From contig JAJOJJ010000027.1 of NCBI GenBank assembly GCA_021208685.1, positions 114,802 through 178,801 of the forward strand: a stretch of DNA of 64,000 nucleotides, given 5' to 3'. The notes below the pieces were generated by a model. It saw nothing but the letters and a program-made list of their open reading frames with translations. It ran no database searches and was not told the DNA's origin. Positions within the stretch are counted from its first letter, which is position 1; each line of letters begins with the position of its first letter. This DNA comes from Saccharospirillaceae bacterium. Its GTDB lineage: Bacteria; Pseudomonadota; Gammaproteobacteria; Pseudomonadales; Oceanobacteraceae. Below, piece after piece: positions 34,624 to 44,300 of the stretch. Position numbers and translations under genes: made by a program.

Positions 34624-35061
34624 TCAGAACTGCGGATTAACCAGAACCTGACTGGTCGTGGAATTAGCAATAAAACAATGCTGATGCGCTTTATCATGCA
34701 TCGCCAGCACCGCAGCCTCATCCGGTTGCTTATCACCGCCGAATACCGCTTTCGGATTCAGGCGGATGCAGGACACCCAGAACTTGCCATCGTCGCGCTG
34801 TGCCATTTCTGCCACCGCTGAATCGTCATACGACAGCACCTGCAGACGCTTTTTAGCCGCCAAGGCGAGAAAAGTCTGCATGTGACAGCTGGCCATTGCG
34901 GCAGCCAGCATCTGTTCCGGATCAGCACCAAAATCATTTCCGGCACCGCCTGCAGCGAGACTGACCTGCGGTAAAAACTGAATATTGTGGCGGCGTTCAA
35001 ACCCTTCATGGGAAAACTCACCCTGTTTTTCCCAACGAATATTTATGCGGTGTTCCGACAC
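34624..35061 (-). CDS. OsmC-family protein
   Basis: OsmC/Ohr proteins reduce organic peroxides through paired cysteines. The 145-residue product has HRINIRWEKQGEFSHEGFERRHNIQFLPQVSLAAGG, DPEQMLAAAMASCHMQTFLALAAKKRLQVLSYDDSAVAEM and AHQHCFIANSTTSQVLVNPQF. The first cysteine (ASCHMQTF) and a later one (HQHCFIANS) are at the usual OsmC positions. The start is GTG at 35061: GGAG lies eight bases before it, and it begins one base after the cytochrome gene stop. The ORF-track start would overlap that gene. Its neighbours suggest oxidative or sulfur-stress defence; the true substrate is unknown. Confidence 0.85.
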   Translation of the reverse strand: MSEHRINIRWEKQGEFSHEGFERRHNIQFLPQVSLAAGGAGNDFGADPEQMLAAAMASCHMQTFLALAAKKRLQVLSYDDSAVAEMAQRDDGKFWVSCIRLNPKAVFGGDKQPDEAAVLAMHDKAHQHCFIANSTTSQVLVNPQF

Positions 35062-35062
35062 G

Positions 35063-35620
35063 TTATTGCTCCAGTGTTTTGCGTAATGTGAAAGCGCCGC
35101 GCAGATCACCGACGTTAAATCCGCGCGCCTGATCCGCCGGGTATAACTCATCCAGTTTGGCCGTTACCGAGGGGGCCAGTTGCGAGCCATGACAGGTCAG
35201 ACACAGCGGCGCCGTCGGAATGGCTTTCATATAGCGAAATTCACCATCGGCAATGGTGGTGACTTCAATACCCATAGGATCTTCACCGGCCTGCAGTCGC
35301 TGTGCAAACTCGGCCAGCGTCTGTTGTTCCCAGGCGTCGGCAACATTATCCGGGTTACGGATTTTTGTTGAAGTACGCGCCAGCTGCCAGCCATTCTGAC
35401 TCAGACCAGCGGCAATGGCCGGTGCTTCGGTGTTGCACAAGTGAATGGCCGCATCCGGTCCGCTCGACTGAATGCCCTGTTTGAGCGTTTTCTGCAATGC
35501 CTGAGCAAAGGCTTTGGTCTGGGCCCGCGCGTCCTGTGTCAGTTGCGCGTCGTCTGCCAGCGCCGGCGGCGTCAGACTGAGCATGGCGGCCAGAAACACG
35601 CTGCGTTTTAACATTCCCAT
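35063..35620 (-). CDS. Periplasmic Tll0287-like (DUF3365) heme protein with one CxxCH
   Basis: The 185-residue precursor has a signal peptide (MLKRSVFLAAMLSLTPPALA) and a helical domain with DAAIHLCNTEAPAIAAGLSQNGWQLARTSTKIRNPDNVADAWEQQTLAEFAQRL. Then come DGEFRYMKAIPTAPLCLTCHGSQLAPSVTAKLDELYPADQARGFNVGDLRGAFTL. CLTCH is a c-type heme attachment site. R-N-P-x-N-x-x-D and the closing L-R-G-A block match the Tll0287-like family of heme-binding sensor or redox proteins. ATG at 35620 has GAGGAG eight bases upstream. It lies between rhodanese and OsmC genes in a tight run. Electron partner unknown. Confidence 0.82.
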   Translation of the reverse strand: MGMLKRSVFLAAMLSLTPPALADDAQLTQDARAQTKAFAQALQKTLKQGIQSSGPDAAIHLCNTEAPAIAAGLSQNGWQLARTSTKIRNPDNVADAWEQQTLAEFAQRLQAGEDPMGIEVTTIADGEFRYMKAIPTAPLCLTCHGSQLAPSVTAKLDELYPADQARGFNVGDLRGAFTLRKTLEQ

Positions 35621-35632
35621 ACCCGTCACTCC

Positions 35633-36013
35633 TCAGCGATACACGCTTGGGTCAACTTCCACTTTATGCACGGTACCGCTCCAGCCATCGAAGCCTCCCA
35701 CCAGCATTTTGACCTGCTCAAACCCCATACGCTTCAGCGTATGAGCTGCCAGCGTGCTGCGTCCGCCATTTTTGCAGTAGAGCAGAATATCAGCCTGCGG
35801 ATTGGTCAATGCCGGGTGATCCCCCACACGGAATTCGAGCACGCCGCGCGGTACGTTAACCGCACCGGGTAAGTGCCCCATGTCGAATTCCGCCGGTTCG
35901 CGCACATCCAGAACCACGGCACCCTGCGCCAGCAGCGCTTCAGCCTCAGCGGCATCCACCGGATTGACGGCGGCACGCGCTTCGGCCAATAAATCATCTT
36001 TGCTTAAAGCCAT
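35633..36013 (-). CDS. Rhodanese-like sulfurtransferase
   Basis: The 126-residue single-domain protein has AQGAVVLDVREPAEFDMGHLPGAVNVPRGVLEFRV (CH2A motif) and the active-site loop LLYCKNGGRSTLAAHTLKRMGF with the catalytic cysteine. A C-terminal block (VKMLVGGFDGWSG) completes the fold. Rhodaneses move sulfane sulfur between donors and acceptors. The ATG at 36013 has GAGGAG upstream; the ORF-track start at 36208 adds 65 unrelated residues. It follows ybgE by 59 bases on the same strand and precedes the Tll0287-like gene by 12, so it may be co-transcribed with the cytochrome bd genes. Confidence 0.88.
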   Translation of the reverse strand: MALSKDDLLAEARAAVNPVDAAEAEALLAQGAVVLDVREPAEFDMGHLPGAVNVPRGVLEFRVGDHPALTNPQADILLYCKNGGRSTLAAHTLKRMGFEQVKMLVGGFDGWSGTVHKVEVDPSVYR

Positions 36014-36072
36014 GTGTTCTCTCCTCTGCATTTCCGGATAAGCATACAGAAATATACTGCTACTGACAGCCG

Positions 36073-36369
36073 TCAGCCAATCCACCACCAGCCGCAGACC
36101 AGCATCAGCGGCCAGCCAATATACGGACTGAACAGCAATCGCCAGATGGTCATTTCCGGGACATAGCCCACACCATGCACAAATCCGGCGCTGATTCCCC
36201 ATAAACACAGAGACAGCAGACCGTGATCAATGCTCATGGTGTCACTGGCGACAACATGCGGCACCGCCAGCAATAATCCCGATAAGCCCAGCGCCGCCAG
36301 TAATGACAGCGCCCGCGCCCACCCCGCATACAGCGGGCCGTAAGCCTGATAATCCACCGGTGTGCTCAT
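36073..36369 (-). CDS. ybgE: Cytochrome bd operon-associated protein YbgE
   Basis: The 98-residue membrane protein has three hydrophobic segments (SLLAALGLSGLLLAVPHVVA, LLSLCLWGISAGFVHGVGYV, LLFSPYIGWPLMLVCGWWWIG). The C-terminal G-F-V-H-G-V-G-Y-x-P...P-Y-I-G-W-P-L pattern is characteristic of YbgE, encoded downstream of cydAB and cydX in many proteobacteria. Its exact role in the bd oxidase is not settled. It starts three bases after the cydX stop. Confidence 0.88.
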   Translation of the reverse strand: MSTPVDYQAYGPLYAGWARALSLLAALGLSGLLLAVPHVVASDTMSIDHGLLSLCLWGISAGFVHGVGYVPEMTIWRLLFSPYIGWPLMLVCGWWWIG

Positions 36370-36372
36370 GAC

Positions 36373-36489
36373 TTACTCTTTAAGGTCGGCGTCGCGGTCA
36401 AAGTTTTCGTTCATTTCCAGCCACATGGCGTTAATCAGACCAAAAGAACAGGCCAGCAACACCCCTAAAATCCAGGCGAAATACCACAT
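36373..36489 (-). CDS. cydX: Cytochrome bd-I small subunit CydX
   Basis: CydX is a single-helix subunit that stabilises CydAB heme insertion and activity. The 38-residue product MWYFAWILGVLLACSFGLINAMWLEMNENFD has the family start (M-W-Y-F-A-W-I-L-G) and the acidic end. The ATG at 36489 has AAAGGAG just upstream; the ORF-track start at 36561 adds a meaningless N-terminus inside the cydB end. Confidence 0.93.
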   Translation of the reverse strand: MWYFAWILGVLLACSFGLINAMWLEMNENFDRDADLKE

Positions 36490-36532
36490 AAATAATCTCC
36501 TTTGTGGCCGCGCTGCAGCCACACATTCTGCA

Positions 36533-37669
36533 TCAGTAAGTGCTGTATTTATTGTCTTCAATAAAGGCGGTGGTTAAACGTCCGCGCATTTTGTAATAAC
36601 CCCAGGTGGTATACAGCAGAATGATGGGTACAAATATCATCGCCACCCAGAACATAATGCCCAGCGTTTTATGACTGGAGACCACATCCCAGACGGTCAG
36701 GCTGTACGCCGGATTCAGACTCGACGGCATAATAAACGGGAACAAACTGAAACCCGCGGTACAGATAATACCGGTCACCGCCAGTGAGCTGCCGATAAAG
36801 GCCAGTGCACCCCGATTGGCGGCCGACATCAGCACCGTCAGCAACAGCCCGGCAAAGGCGATCACCGGTGCGGCAATCATGACCGGGTAGCGCGAATAAT
36901 TTTCCAGCCAGCCGCCCGCTGCGACTTCCACGGTTTTATCCAGCGGCGTCATGGCTGCTGCACCATTAATGCTGCTGGTGATCACCAGGCCATCAATACC
37001 GGCGTAAATCCACAGACCCGCCACGGCAAACAGCACAGCCACAACGATGGCCAGCAGAATCGATATTTTCCGCGCCCGTTCATGCAGGTCACCATCGGTA
37101 CGCATCTGCAGATAGGTTGCACCATGCATGGCCAGCATGCCCAGACTCACCAGTCCGGCCACCAATGCAAAGGGATTCAGCAGCGCCCAGAACGAACCTG
37201 TGTAGTTGGAGCGCATAAATTCATCGAGGGTAAACGGCACACCAAGGAATAAATTACCGAAGGCAACACCAAAGACTAACGCCGGTACCGCGCCACCAAT
37301 GGTCAGGCCCCAGTCCCAGGCATTACGCCAGCGCGGGTCTTCCATTTTTGAACGGTATTCAAAGCCGACTGGGCGGAAAAACATGGCGAACAGCACCAGC
37401 AGCAATGCCCAGTAAAAGCCGGAAAAAGCCACCGCATACACCACCGGCCAGGCGGCAAAAATGGCACCGCCAGCGGTAATAAACCATACCTGATTACCAT
37501 CCCAGTGCGGGCCGACGGTGTTCAGCATCACGCGGCGCTCACTGTCGGTTTTACCGATAACGCGCAGCAAAGCGCCGACTCCCATGTCGAAACCATCGGT
37601 TACCGCAAAACCGATCAGCAGGACGCCGATCAATACCCACCAGATTAATTTAAGGCTTTCGTAATCCAT
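36533..37669 (-). CDS. cydB: Cytochrome bd ubiquinol oxidase subunit II CydB
   Basis: CydB partners CydA in the bd terminal oxidase, which reduces oxygen with ubiquinol. The 378-residue protein starts MDYESLKLIWWVLIGVLLIGFAVTDGFDMGVGALL and contains RRVMLNTVGPHWDGNQVWFITAGGAIFAAWPVVYAVAFSGFYWALLLVLF. Eight or nine membrane helices follow, ending MRGRLTTAFIEDNKYSTY. The length and blocks (GPHWDGNQVWF) are normal for the CydB subfamily close to E. coli. It begins nine bases after the cydA stop. Confidence 0.96.
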   Translation of the reverse strand: MDYESLKLIWWVLIGVLLIGFAVTDGFDMGVGALLRVIGKTDSERRVMLNTVGPHWDGNQVWFITAGGAIFAAWPVVYAVAFSGFYWALLLVLFAMFFRPVGFEYRSKMEDPRWRNAWDWGLTIGGAVPALVFGVAFGNLFLGVPFTLDEFMRSNYTGSFWALLNPFALVAGLVSLGMLAMHGATYLQMRTDGDLHERARKISILLAIVVAVLFAVAGLWIYAGIDGLVITSSINGAAAMTPLDKTVEVAAGGWLENYSRYPVMIAAPVIAFAGLLLTVLMSAANRGALAFIGSSLAVTGIICTAGFSLFPFIMPSSLNPAYSLTVWDVVSSHKTLGIMFWVAMIFVPIILLYTTWGYYKMRGRLTTAFIEDNKYSTY

Positions 37670-37678
37670 ATTCTGCTC

Positions 37679-39283
37679 CTATGCCTGATCTTTTATGGCT
37701 TGCTGAGGCTGAGCAACCGCCGCGCCAGCACTGTGAGTCTGTTCAAAATGATAGCGGCCGGTATGCAGACTGGATGGCCCCAGGCGTGAAAAGCGGATCA
37801 TCAGATACATTTCGACGATTAACAGCAGCGTATAAAAACCAATAAAACCAGCCAGACTCATGTACAGATCGTCTACCGAACGGGTTGAGACGGATAAATG
37901 CGTTGGCAACACCTCAGCAATCGACCACGGCTGACGACCAAATTCAGCCACAAACCAACCGACTTCACTGGCAATCCAAGGAGCGGGCAATGCAATGATT
38001 AACGCTTTTAATAACCAGGTTTTGGTTTCGACGCTGTGCTGCGTACTGTAGTAGAACGACAATGAAATAAGAATCAGCATCAAAAAGCCAAGGCCAACCA
38101 TAATACGGAATGCCCAGAACATCGGTGCGACTTTCGGGATGGTATCCTGCGCCGCCTGCTTAATGTGTTCTTCAGTCGCGTCCACAACATTATTGGTGTA
38201 TTTCTTTAACAACAGGCCATAACCAAGGTCATCTTTTAATGCATCAAAAGCAGCGATGGTCGGATCGGATTTATCGCCGCGACGCATTTTTTCCAACAAT
38301 GCATAAGCTTCAATACCACGACGGATACGCAGCTCATGCTCCTGCAGCAAATCTTTAATACCCACCACTTCCTCATCCAGAGAACGGGTAGCAATCAACC
38401 CCAGAGCGCCCGGAATTTTAACCGCATAGTCGGTTTCCATGGTTTCCTGATTCGGCAGGCCAATCAGGGTAAAATCTGCCGGTGGTTCCTGGGTATGCCA
38501 TTCAGCCTCAATGGCAGCCAGCTTGGTTTTCTGCACATCACCAATTTCATAACCGGATTCATCCCCCAGAATAATCACGCTGATAATCGAGGCAAAACCG
38601 AAGCTTGCAGCAATGGCAAATGAGCGGCGGGCAAACGGCAAATCACGCTTTTTCAACATGTAATACGCAGAAATCGCCAGCACAAACATGGCACCGGTAA
38701 CGTAACCGGCTGAAACCGTATGAACGAATTTAACCTGCGCAACGGGGTTAAAAATAACCTCTGAAAAATTGGTCATTTCCATGCGCATGGTTTCGTAATT
38801 AAATTCTGCCCCCACCGGATTCTGCATCCAGCCATTGGCAATCAGAATCCACAGTGCCGACATATTAGAGCCAATCGCCACCAGCCAGGTCACCATTAAA
38901 TGCTGAACACGGGTCAGGCGATCCCAGCCGAAAAAGAACAGGCCAATAAACGTTGATTCCAGAAAGAACGCCATCAGCCCTTCAATGGCCAGCGGAGCAC
39001 CAAAAATATCACCCACATAATGCGAGTAGTAAGCCCAGTTCGTTCCGAACTGGAACTCCATGGTCAGACCGGTGGTAACCCCCAGAGCGAAGTTAATACC
39101 GAACAGTTTGCCCCAGAATTTCACCATATCCTGATAGACCTGCTTGCCGGTCATGACATAGGCAGATTCCATAATCGCCAGAATAAACGACAATCCCAGC
39201 GTTAATGGTACAAACAAAAAGTGATACATCGCGGTGATGGCAAATTGCAGCCGCGATAAATCGACAAGACTCTCACTGATCAT
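37679..39283 (-). CDS. cydA: Cytochrome bd ubiquinol oxidase subunit I CydA
   Basis: CydA carries hemes b558, b595 and d and the quinol-oxidising Q-loop. The 534-residue protein begins [40 protein letters not shown] and includes a heme-ligand region with [47 protein letters not shown] long Q-loop follows (about residues 255-390), so this is the long-Q-loop E. coli-type bd-I class. It ends with [23 protein letters not shown]. It starts four bases inside the cydP end. Bd oxidases have very high oxygen affinity and resist sulfide and nitric oxide (family knowledge). Confidence 0.97.
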   Translation of the reverse strand: MISESLVDLSRLQFAITAMYHFLFVPLTLGLSFILAIMESAYVMTGKQVYQDMVKFWGKLFGINFALGVTTGLTMEFQFGTNWAYYSHYVGDIFGAPLAIEGLMAFFLESTFIGLFFFGWDRLTRVQHLMVTWLVAIGSNMSALWILIANGWMQNPVGAEFNYETMRMEMTNFSEVIFNPVAQVKFVHTVSAGYVTGAMFVLAISAYYMLKKRDLPFARRSFAIAASFGFASIISVIILGDESGYEIGDVQKTKLAAIEAEWHTQEPPADFTLIGLPNQETMETDYAVKIPGALGLIATRSLDEEVVGIKDLLQEHELRIRRGIEAYALLEKMRRGDKSDPTIAAFDALKDDLGYGLLLKKYTNNVVDATEEHIKQAAQDTIPKVAPMFWAFRIMVGLGFLMLILISLSFYYSTQHSVETKTWLLKALIIALPAPWIASEVGWFVAEFGRQPWSIAEVLPTHLSVSTRSVDDLYMSLAGFIGFYTLLLIVEMYLMIRFSRLGPSSLHTGRYHFEQTHSAGAAVAQPQQAIKDQA

Positions 39284-39477
39284 TGCTGATCCTCCGATTG
39301 CGAGGGGGTAATAGTTGATAAACCAAATTGTTGCGAAACAGCATCCTGCGGATTGGTCATATCCACAGGTTCAGAAAACCAGATCACTTTGATGGTAAAG
39401 ACCAGCATCAGCTTGATCAGCAGAACCACCGTCAGCTCACGCACCAGGGGAATCGAAAACACGGATTTTTTTGCCAT
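39280..39477 (-). CDS. cydP: Cytochrome oxidase putative small subunit CydP
   Basis: The 65-residue protein [44 protein letters not shown] has one membrane helix flanked by charged residues. It resembles the small CydP protein found immediately upstream of cydAB in many gammaproteobacteria (P-L-V-R-E-L-x-x-V-L-x-I-K-L...W-F-S-x-P). ATG at 39477 has GAGGGT upstream; the ORF-track start at 39519 adds 14 residues without support. Its TGA overlaps the cydA ATG. It is the first gene after the sigma-54 promoter at 39652-39667. Confidence 0.82.
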   Translation of the reverse strand: MAKKSVFSIPLVRELTVVLLIKLMLVFTIKVIWFSEPVDMTNPQDAVSQQFGLSTITPSQSEDQQ

Positions 39478-39651
39478 AAACACCCTCGGTATGAGCCATT
39501 CATTTGCTGCGGGGGACACCTGATCAAACCCTTCCCGTCAACAAGACCAGAGCATAACAGTATCAACATACAGCAATATTCAGATGACAGCGCTGCGATG
39601 CTTTGTCGCAGGGGGGTTCCGGATCATTTAAAGCCCTGCGGCACATGACAC

Positions 39652-39667
39652 AGCAAAGAGCAGGCCA
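39652..39667 (-). promoter_or_regulatory. Sigma-54 (-24/-12) promoter for the cyd operon
   Basis: On the minus strand the sequence TGGCCTGCTCTTTGCT fits the sigma-54 consensus TGGCACGNNNNTTGCW at all but two of the defined positions. The GG and GC elements are at the exact 10-base spacing. The start site would be about 12 bases beyond, giving a leader of roughly 160 bases before cydP. It lies directly beside a gene for a sigma-54 activator. Seen in sequence; activity is inferred. Confidence 0.75.
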
Positions 39668-39748
39668 ACCCGTATGAGGCGAATAAGGGGCAGAGAACAC
39701 ACATCAATGCGCGGCCTGCACTTTACAATCAGGCGACTGACTGCCAGA

Positions 39749-39769
39749 TTTGACAGATATCATGTCAAA
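39749..39769. promoter_or_regulatory. 21-bp dyad, candidate binding site of the sigma-54 activator
   Basis: TTTGACAGATATCATGTCAAA has perfect 7-base arms (TTTGACA/TGTCAAA) around a 7-base spacer. Its centre lies about 105 bases upstream of the -12 element of the cyd promoter, a normal enhancer distance. It ends 11 bases before the ATG of the divergent activator gene, so binding could also repress the activator's own expression. Sequence seen; role inferred. Confidence 0.6.
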
Positions 39770-39780
39770 GGCGTCAGACC

Positions 39781-41145
39781 ATGTTCAGCAATCCGCATTA
39801 TCGTTCACTGCCTGCCATTGCCTCGCTGCTCGACGCGATTGCCGCACCGGCTGTACTGCTCAACCCGGACTATGAAATCTGCGCCGCCAACGAAGCCTAC
39901 CGCCACACCTTTGCCAGCAACGACAACGTGGTGGGCCGCCACTGTTACGAGGTGTCGCATGGCTATAAGGTGCCCTGCGATCAGGCCGGGGAAACCTGCC
40001 CTCTGCGCCAGTGTTTTGAAAGCGGACAACGTCAGCGCATTCTGCACATTCACAACACCGCCCGTGGGCGCGAGCATGTTGATGTCGAGATAAGCCCGAT
40101 ACGCGACGAGACCGGCGAGATCCGGTTTTTCGTCGAAATCATGCATCCGGTGCAACATGGAGACTGCCCGTTTGAGCAGCAAATGGTCGGCTACAGCCCG
40201 GCCTATACACACATGCTGGAATTACTCAGCCGCGCAGCACCCAGTGATATCAGCGTCCTGTTGCTGGGAGAATCGGGTACCGGTAAAGAACTGGCTGCAC
40301 AGTATCTGCACGGTCACAGCCCGCGGCACAACAGCCCTTTTGTCACCGTGGAATGCTCAGGACTGACGGAAAGTCTGTTTGAAAGTGAGCTGTTCGGTCA
40401 TGAAAAAGGCGCCTTTACCGGCGCCACCCACCGCAAACCGGGACTGGTCGAAGCCGCGCGGGGCGGTACACTGTTTCTCGATGAAATCGGCGATATCCCC
40501 ATGCCAATGCAGGTTAAGCTGTTGCGCCTGATTGAATCCGGCAGTTACCGTCCGGTGGGCAGCATTACCCCAAAACAGGCCGATTTCCGCCTGATCTGCG
40601 CCACCCACCGGCAACTTGGCGATATGGTCGCAGCCGGTACTTTCCGTCAGGATCTGTACTACCGCATCAGCCCTTTTCCGGTTGTATTACCGTCCCTGCG
40701 CGAACGGCCGGAAGACATCATCCCGCTGGCAACTCACCTGTTGCAGCAACTCAGCCAGCACCGCCTGCTGCAACTGTCGGAAGAAACCTGCGACTGGCTG
40801 ATACAACAGGACTTTCCCGGCAACATCCGCGAACTGCGCAACCGCATTGAACGCGCCATCCTGTTATGTGATGGTTCACAGATTGAGCCGGAACACCTGC
40901 GCATGGATCTGCACCAGTTCAGTCAGCATCAGGAATCACCACCAACGCCAGCCAACCAGCAGACGCTACCGGACATTATGCCGCTGGATCAGCTCGAACA
41001 TGCCTACCTGACCCAGCTTGCAGCCCGGTTTGCAGGCGACAATGCCAATCTGGCCAATAAACTCGGCATCAGCGAACGCACGCTCTACCGCAAACTGAAA
41101 CAGGCGCGCAGCGGTATCCGCACGCCCCCGGGCGCGCAGGAATAG
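39781..41145 (+). CDS. Sigma-54-dependent activator with Cys-rich PAS domain, divergent to cyd
   Basis: The 454-residue protein has a PAS domain (residues about 10-125), an AAA+ domain and a C-terminal Fis-type helix-turn-helix. The PAS contains [28 protein letters not shown] with Cys55, 66, 73 and 78, which could bind a redox cofactor or metal. The AAA+ domain has Walker A GESGTGKE (163-170), the sigma-54 contact GAFTGA (210-215) and Walker B LFLDEIGD. The HTH is [21 protein letters not shown]. There is no receiver domain, so control is probably through the PAS. Its natural target is the cydPABX operon, given the sigma-54 promoter and dyad in the shared intergenic region. The precise signal is unknown. 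Confidence 0.9.
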   Translation: MFSNPHYRSLPAIASLLDAIAAPAVLLNPDYEICAANEAYRHTFASNDNVVGRHCYEVSHGYKVPCDQAGETCPLRQCFESGQRQRILHIHNTARGREHVDVEISPIRDETGEIRFFVEIMHPVQHGDCPFEQQMVGYSPAYTHMLELLSRAAPSDISVLLLGESGTGKELAAQYLHGHSPRHNSPFVTVECSGLTESLFESELFGHEKGAFTGATHRKPGLVEAARGGTLFLDEIGDIPMPMQVKLLRLIESGSYRPVGSITPKQADFRLICATHRQLGDMVAAGTFRQDLYYRISPFPVVLPSLRERPEDIIPLATHLLQQLSQHRLLQLSEETCDWLIQQDFPGNIRELRNRIERAILLCDGSQIEPEHLRMDLHQFSQHQESPPTPANQQTLPDIMPLDQLEHAYLTQLAARFAGDNANLANKLGISERTLYRKLKQARSGIRTPPGAQE

Positions 41146-41320
41146 CCCCGTACTTTGGTCATAAATAACAGTAGGCGCAGAGCCTGTTTTAGATAAGAAT
41201 ATACGCCTCCAGATATATAGAGACTTCGATGTATAACCGGTCAGGCTTAAATCTGATTGCTGCACAGCGCGGGAAGGGAACAGAGACCAGACTATACTCA
41301 CCGTCCGGGCTCCAAAACTG

Positions 41321-41340
41321 GGTGTAACCAGGGTTACACC
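41321..41340. promoter_or_regulatory. 20-bp perfect palindrome before the DUF1631 gene
   Basis: GGTGTAACCAGGGTTACACC is a 9-2-9 perfect palindrome ending 17 bases before the ATG at 41358. It could be an operator or an RNA stem-loop controlling translation. No trailing U-run is present, so it is not a terminator for the activator gene. The GTGTAAC half resembles no site I can name with confidence. Confidence 0.55.
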
Positions 41341-41357
41341 GTATTAACGGATGAATT

Positions 41358-44300
41358 ATGGCTGTCGAACTGAGAGAACACCCCCGATTTTCCACCTACG
41401 TTAACGCCCGTTTGTTATTGTCCGACGGCACTGCGCTGGATTGCCAGGTTCTGGATTATTCACAAAGCGGTATGCATCTGCTCTGGCCTCACGGCAAACC
41501 GCAGAATACGGCGGGCATCCTGACACTGCAGCTGACACTGGATCAGCAACCGACTGAGATCCGGGTGGAGTGGGTATTCTGCAATGAACAGCATGCCGGA
41601 GTTCGCCTGCATCAGCCGGATGATCGTCTGTTTCTGCGCCTGCAGGAGTTTAACCAGAGTCATCGCAACATAAAAAAGATCAACCCGGAACAACGCCAGC
41701 GATACCTTGAGCTCTTTCGCCAGGAGGCCGGCTCACTGATTGAACGGTTGCTCAAACTCTGGCTGCCGGAGTTTCTCGAAGGCACTTTCAGCAAAGCCAA
41801 TATGGCGCGCAATACGGCCGAGCAACAACAGTGGCTGCGACTGGAAAAACAGTCCAAAGAAAAAGCGGCGGCCATGCATCAGCGCTTCAGCCAGACCCTC
41901 CAACGCCAGCTCGAACGGTGGTTTGCGGGTGAACCGGAATACATTGCCGAACATCAGCACGCCAGCGGCGATATGCGGTTATCCCTGATACAGCAGGCGG
42001 AGTTTGAAGATTGGCTGCTGGCCAAAGTAACCTCGTCGCACCTGCAATCACGACTGGCGCACATGACCTTTGAGCTGCGCCAGCTGCTCGATACCCTGTC
42101 CGACGCCAGCATTGAAAACGGCTTCAACCCGATTGGTCCCGGCACCATCACCGAAGCTTTCCGTGACAGCTTGGAAAAACTGCAACTGCCGCAGGAAGCG
42201 AGGGCACTGGCGTTTGAAACCTTCGAGCAGATCGCGGGCGGCAACCTGCAAACCACCTATCAGAATCTGGTCAGACAGATCGATATTCCGCTCACATTCC
42301 GTTACCGCAAACCCGCAGCAGAACCGCAATCCAGCCGCCGGAACGACAGCGACGCAGCGACCCCTCTGCCCGCCGGCAGCGACTCGGCAACAAACACGGA
42401 ATACAAGACCAACGCGGCCGCCGGCAACACTCAACCGGCAAGCGCCCAACCGGCACCGGACAGTGAGCAGCCCCTGCAGAATTTTCAGCGTCATCAGGCA
42501 GAAGCCCGTCAGGCCTATGCCAACATCCAGAATCTGTTGCGGCTGCGCTATCAGCGTTTTGAACAGCCAGGCCTTTCCCAGGAAACCCTGCCCGTCGCGG
42601 CTCCGGAGCTGATCAGTGATGTCGTCAGTCACGTTGCCCAACAGCAGAGCCTGGCTCAGGGGCATGTCCGTGAACAGGTAGAAAAAGTTCTGGCCGAAAA
42701 AGACGTGAGTCTGCCAGCAGAATCCCGTGACGCCATCGACACACTGGAGCACGTCACCCAGCACCTGCTGTCCAGTGATCAGGTTGCCGGATTTATCAAG
42801 CCGTTTATTGAGCGCCTGGGGTGGCCATTACTGCAATTAATGCTGAAAGACGCCAGCCTGCTGTTCAATCCCGATCATCCCGGTCGTCAGGTGCTGAATC
42901 AGCTCGCCAAACTGGGGCAACTGACCACCAGCGGCGAAGCTCAGGTAGCCAGCCGCCTGCAGGGCATGATTGATCCGGTCGTGCAGAACATCAGCCATGA
43001 TGAGAACACTCTGGACGAATTACTCGAAAGCCTGCAGGGGCTGGTTACAGGTGCCGAACGCAAAGCCCGGCAGAACGCCGAGCGCGTGGCTCAGGCGGCT
43101 GAAGGTGAGCACAAACTGCAGAAAGTCCGCCGCCAGATCGAACATCTGGTCGGCAAAGACAGCTCTGACAGAACCCTGCCGTCCTGCGTGGTTGAATGGC
43201 TGCAGCAGGGCTGGCAACAAATGCTGTGCCTGCTGTTGCTGCGCGAAGGCCCGGACAGCAAACGCTTCCAGGGGGCCGTCAAACTCTACCGTCAGGTTCT
43301 GGCACTGTTCCGGCCAGAAAACAGTGGCCGGCGTGAGTTATTAAACCGTTTTCAGCCGATGATGGACCTTGCCCGCGCAGAACTGGATCGCCTTAACGGC
43401 AGCCTGCCGGAACATCAGCGCTGGCATGACGAAATCATAGCGGCAGCAGAAATCCACCTGAACCAGGGTGAAATCCGCGAAGCCATTGATCTGCCAACCT
43501 TTGTCGCCAGACCCGCCGAAGTCGTACCGGAAGGCCGTGGTATGCGCCGCGCCATGAACTTACAGGTCGGAGACTGGCTGTTACTGGTTGAACAGGATCA
43601 GTCCGCCTCGATTGTCTGGATCGCCCAGGATGCCTCCAAATTCGCCTGCGTTAATCACAGCGGCATGAAGGTTATCGACTTCACCCTCGCTGAACTGGCG
43701 CGGGCGTTTGACGAAGGCCGGGTTAAACGCATGTACGAACAGGATGAATCCGCCGTCGATCAGGGCGTCGACAAGCTGGTACAGCAGATCTATCGCGACC
43801 TGTCAGAGCAGGCCAATATCGATGCTCTGACCGGACTGACGAACCGCCAGCACTTCCTGCGCCTGCTGCAGGAACGCTTTCAGGCCAGTCTGCGTAACCC
43901 GGCACCCTGCACTCTCGCCATGATTGATATCGATCAGTTCAAACTGATCAACAAGAACTACGGCGTAGACGGCGGCGATGCCTGCCTGCAGGCCGTCGCA
44001 ACGATGCTTGAAGACCAGTGTCCGGATGCCTTGTGTGCACGAATCGGCAGCAATGAATTCGCCGTCCTGATGAATCATGCCGATATGGAACAGGCTGAAG
44101 CCCGCGCCAAGCTCCTGAAAAAAACGGTAGAAGAAACCGCCATCAGCAGCGCAGATGACCGTTTTCACATCCACATCAGTGTCGGCCTCGCGGCCATGAA
44201 CGCCGATATAACGGATGCCTCCGACCTGATAGAACAGGCCGAATCCGCCTGCCTGATTGCCAAAGAAAAAGGCGGTTCGCGCATCGTTCAGTACGAGTTC

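Noticed and set aside
39674-40093. 139-residue plus-strand ORF over the cyd control region
   Set aside because: It overlaps the activator gene in another frame. The sigma-54 element and dyad occupy the upstream half, and the translation looks random.
42048-42764. 238-residue minus-strand ORF
   Set aside because: Antisense to the DUF1631 region; low-complexity translation and no independent evidence.
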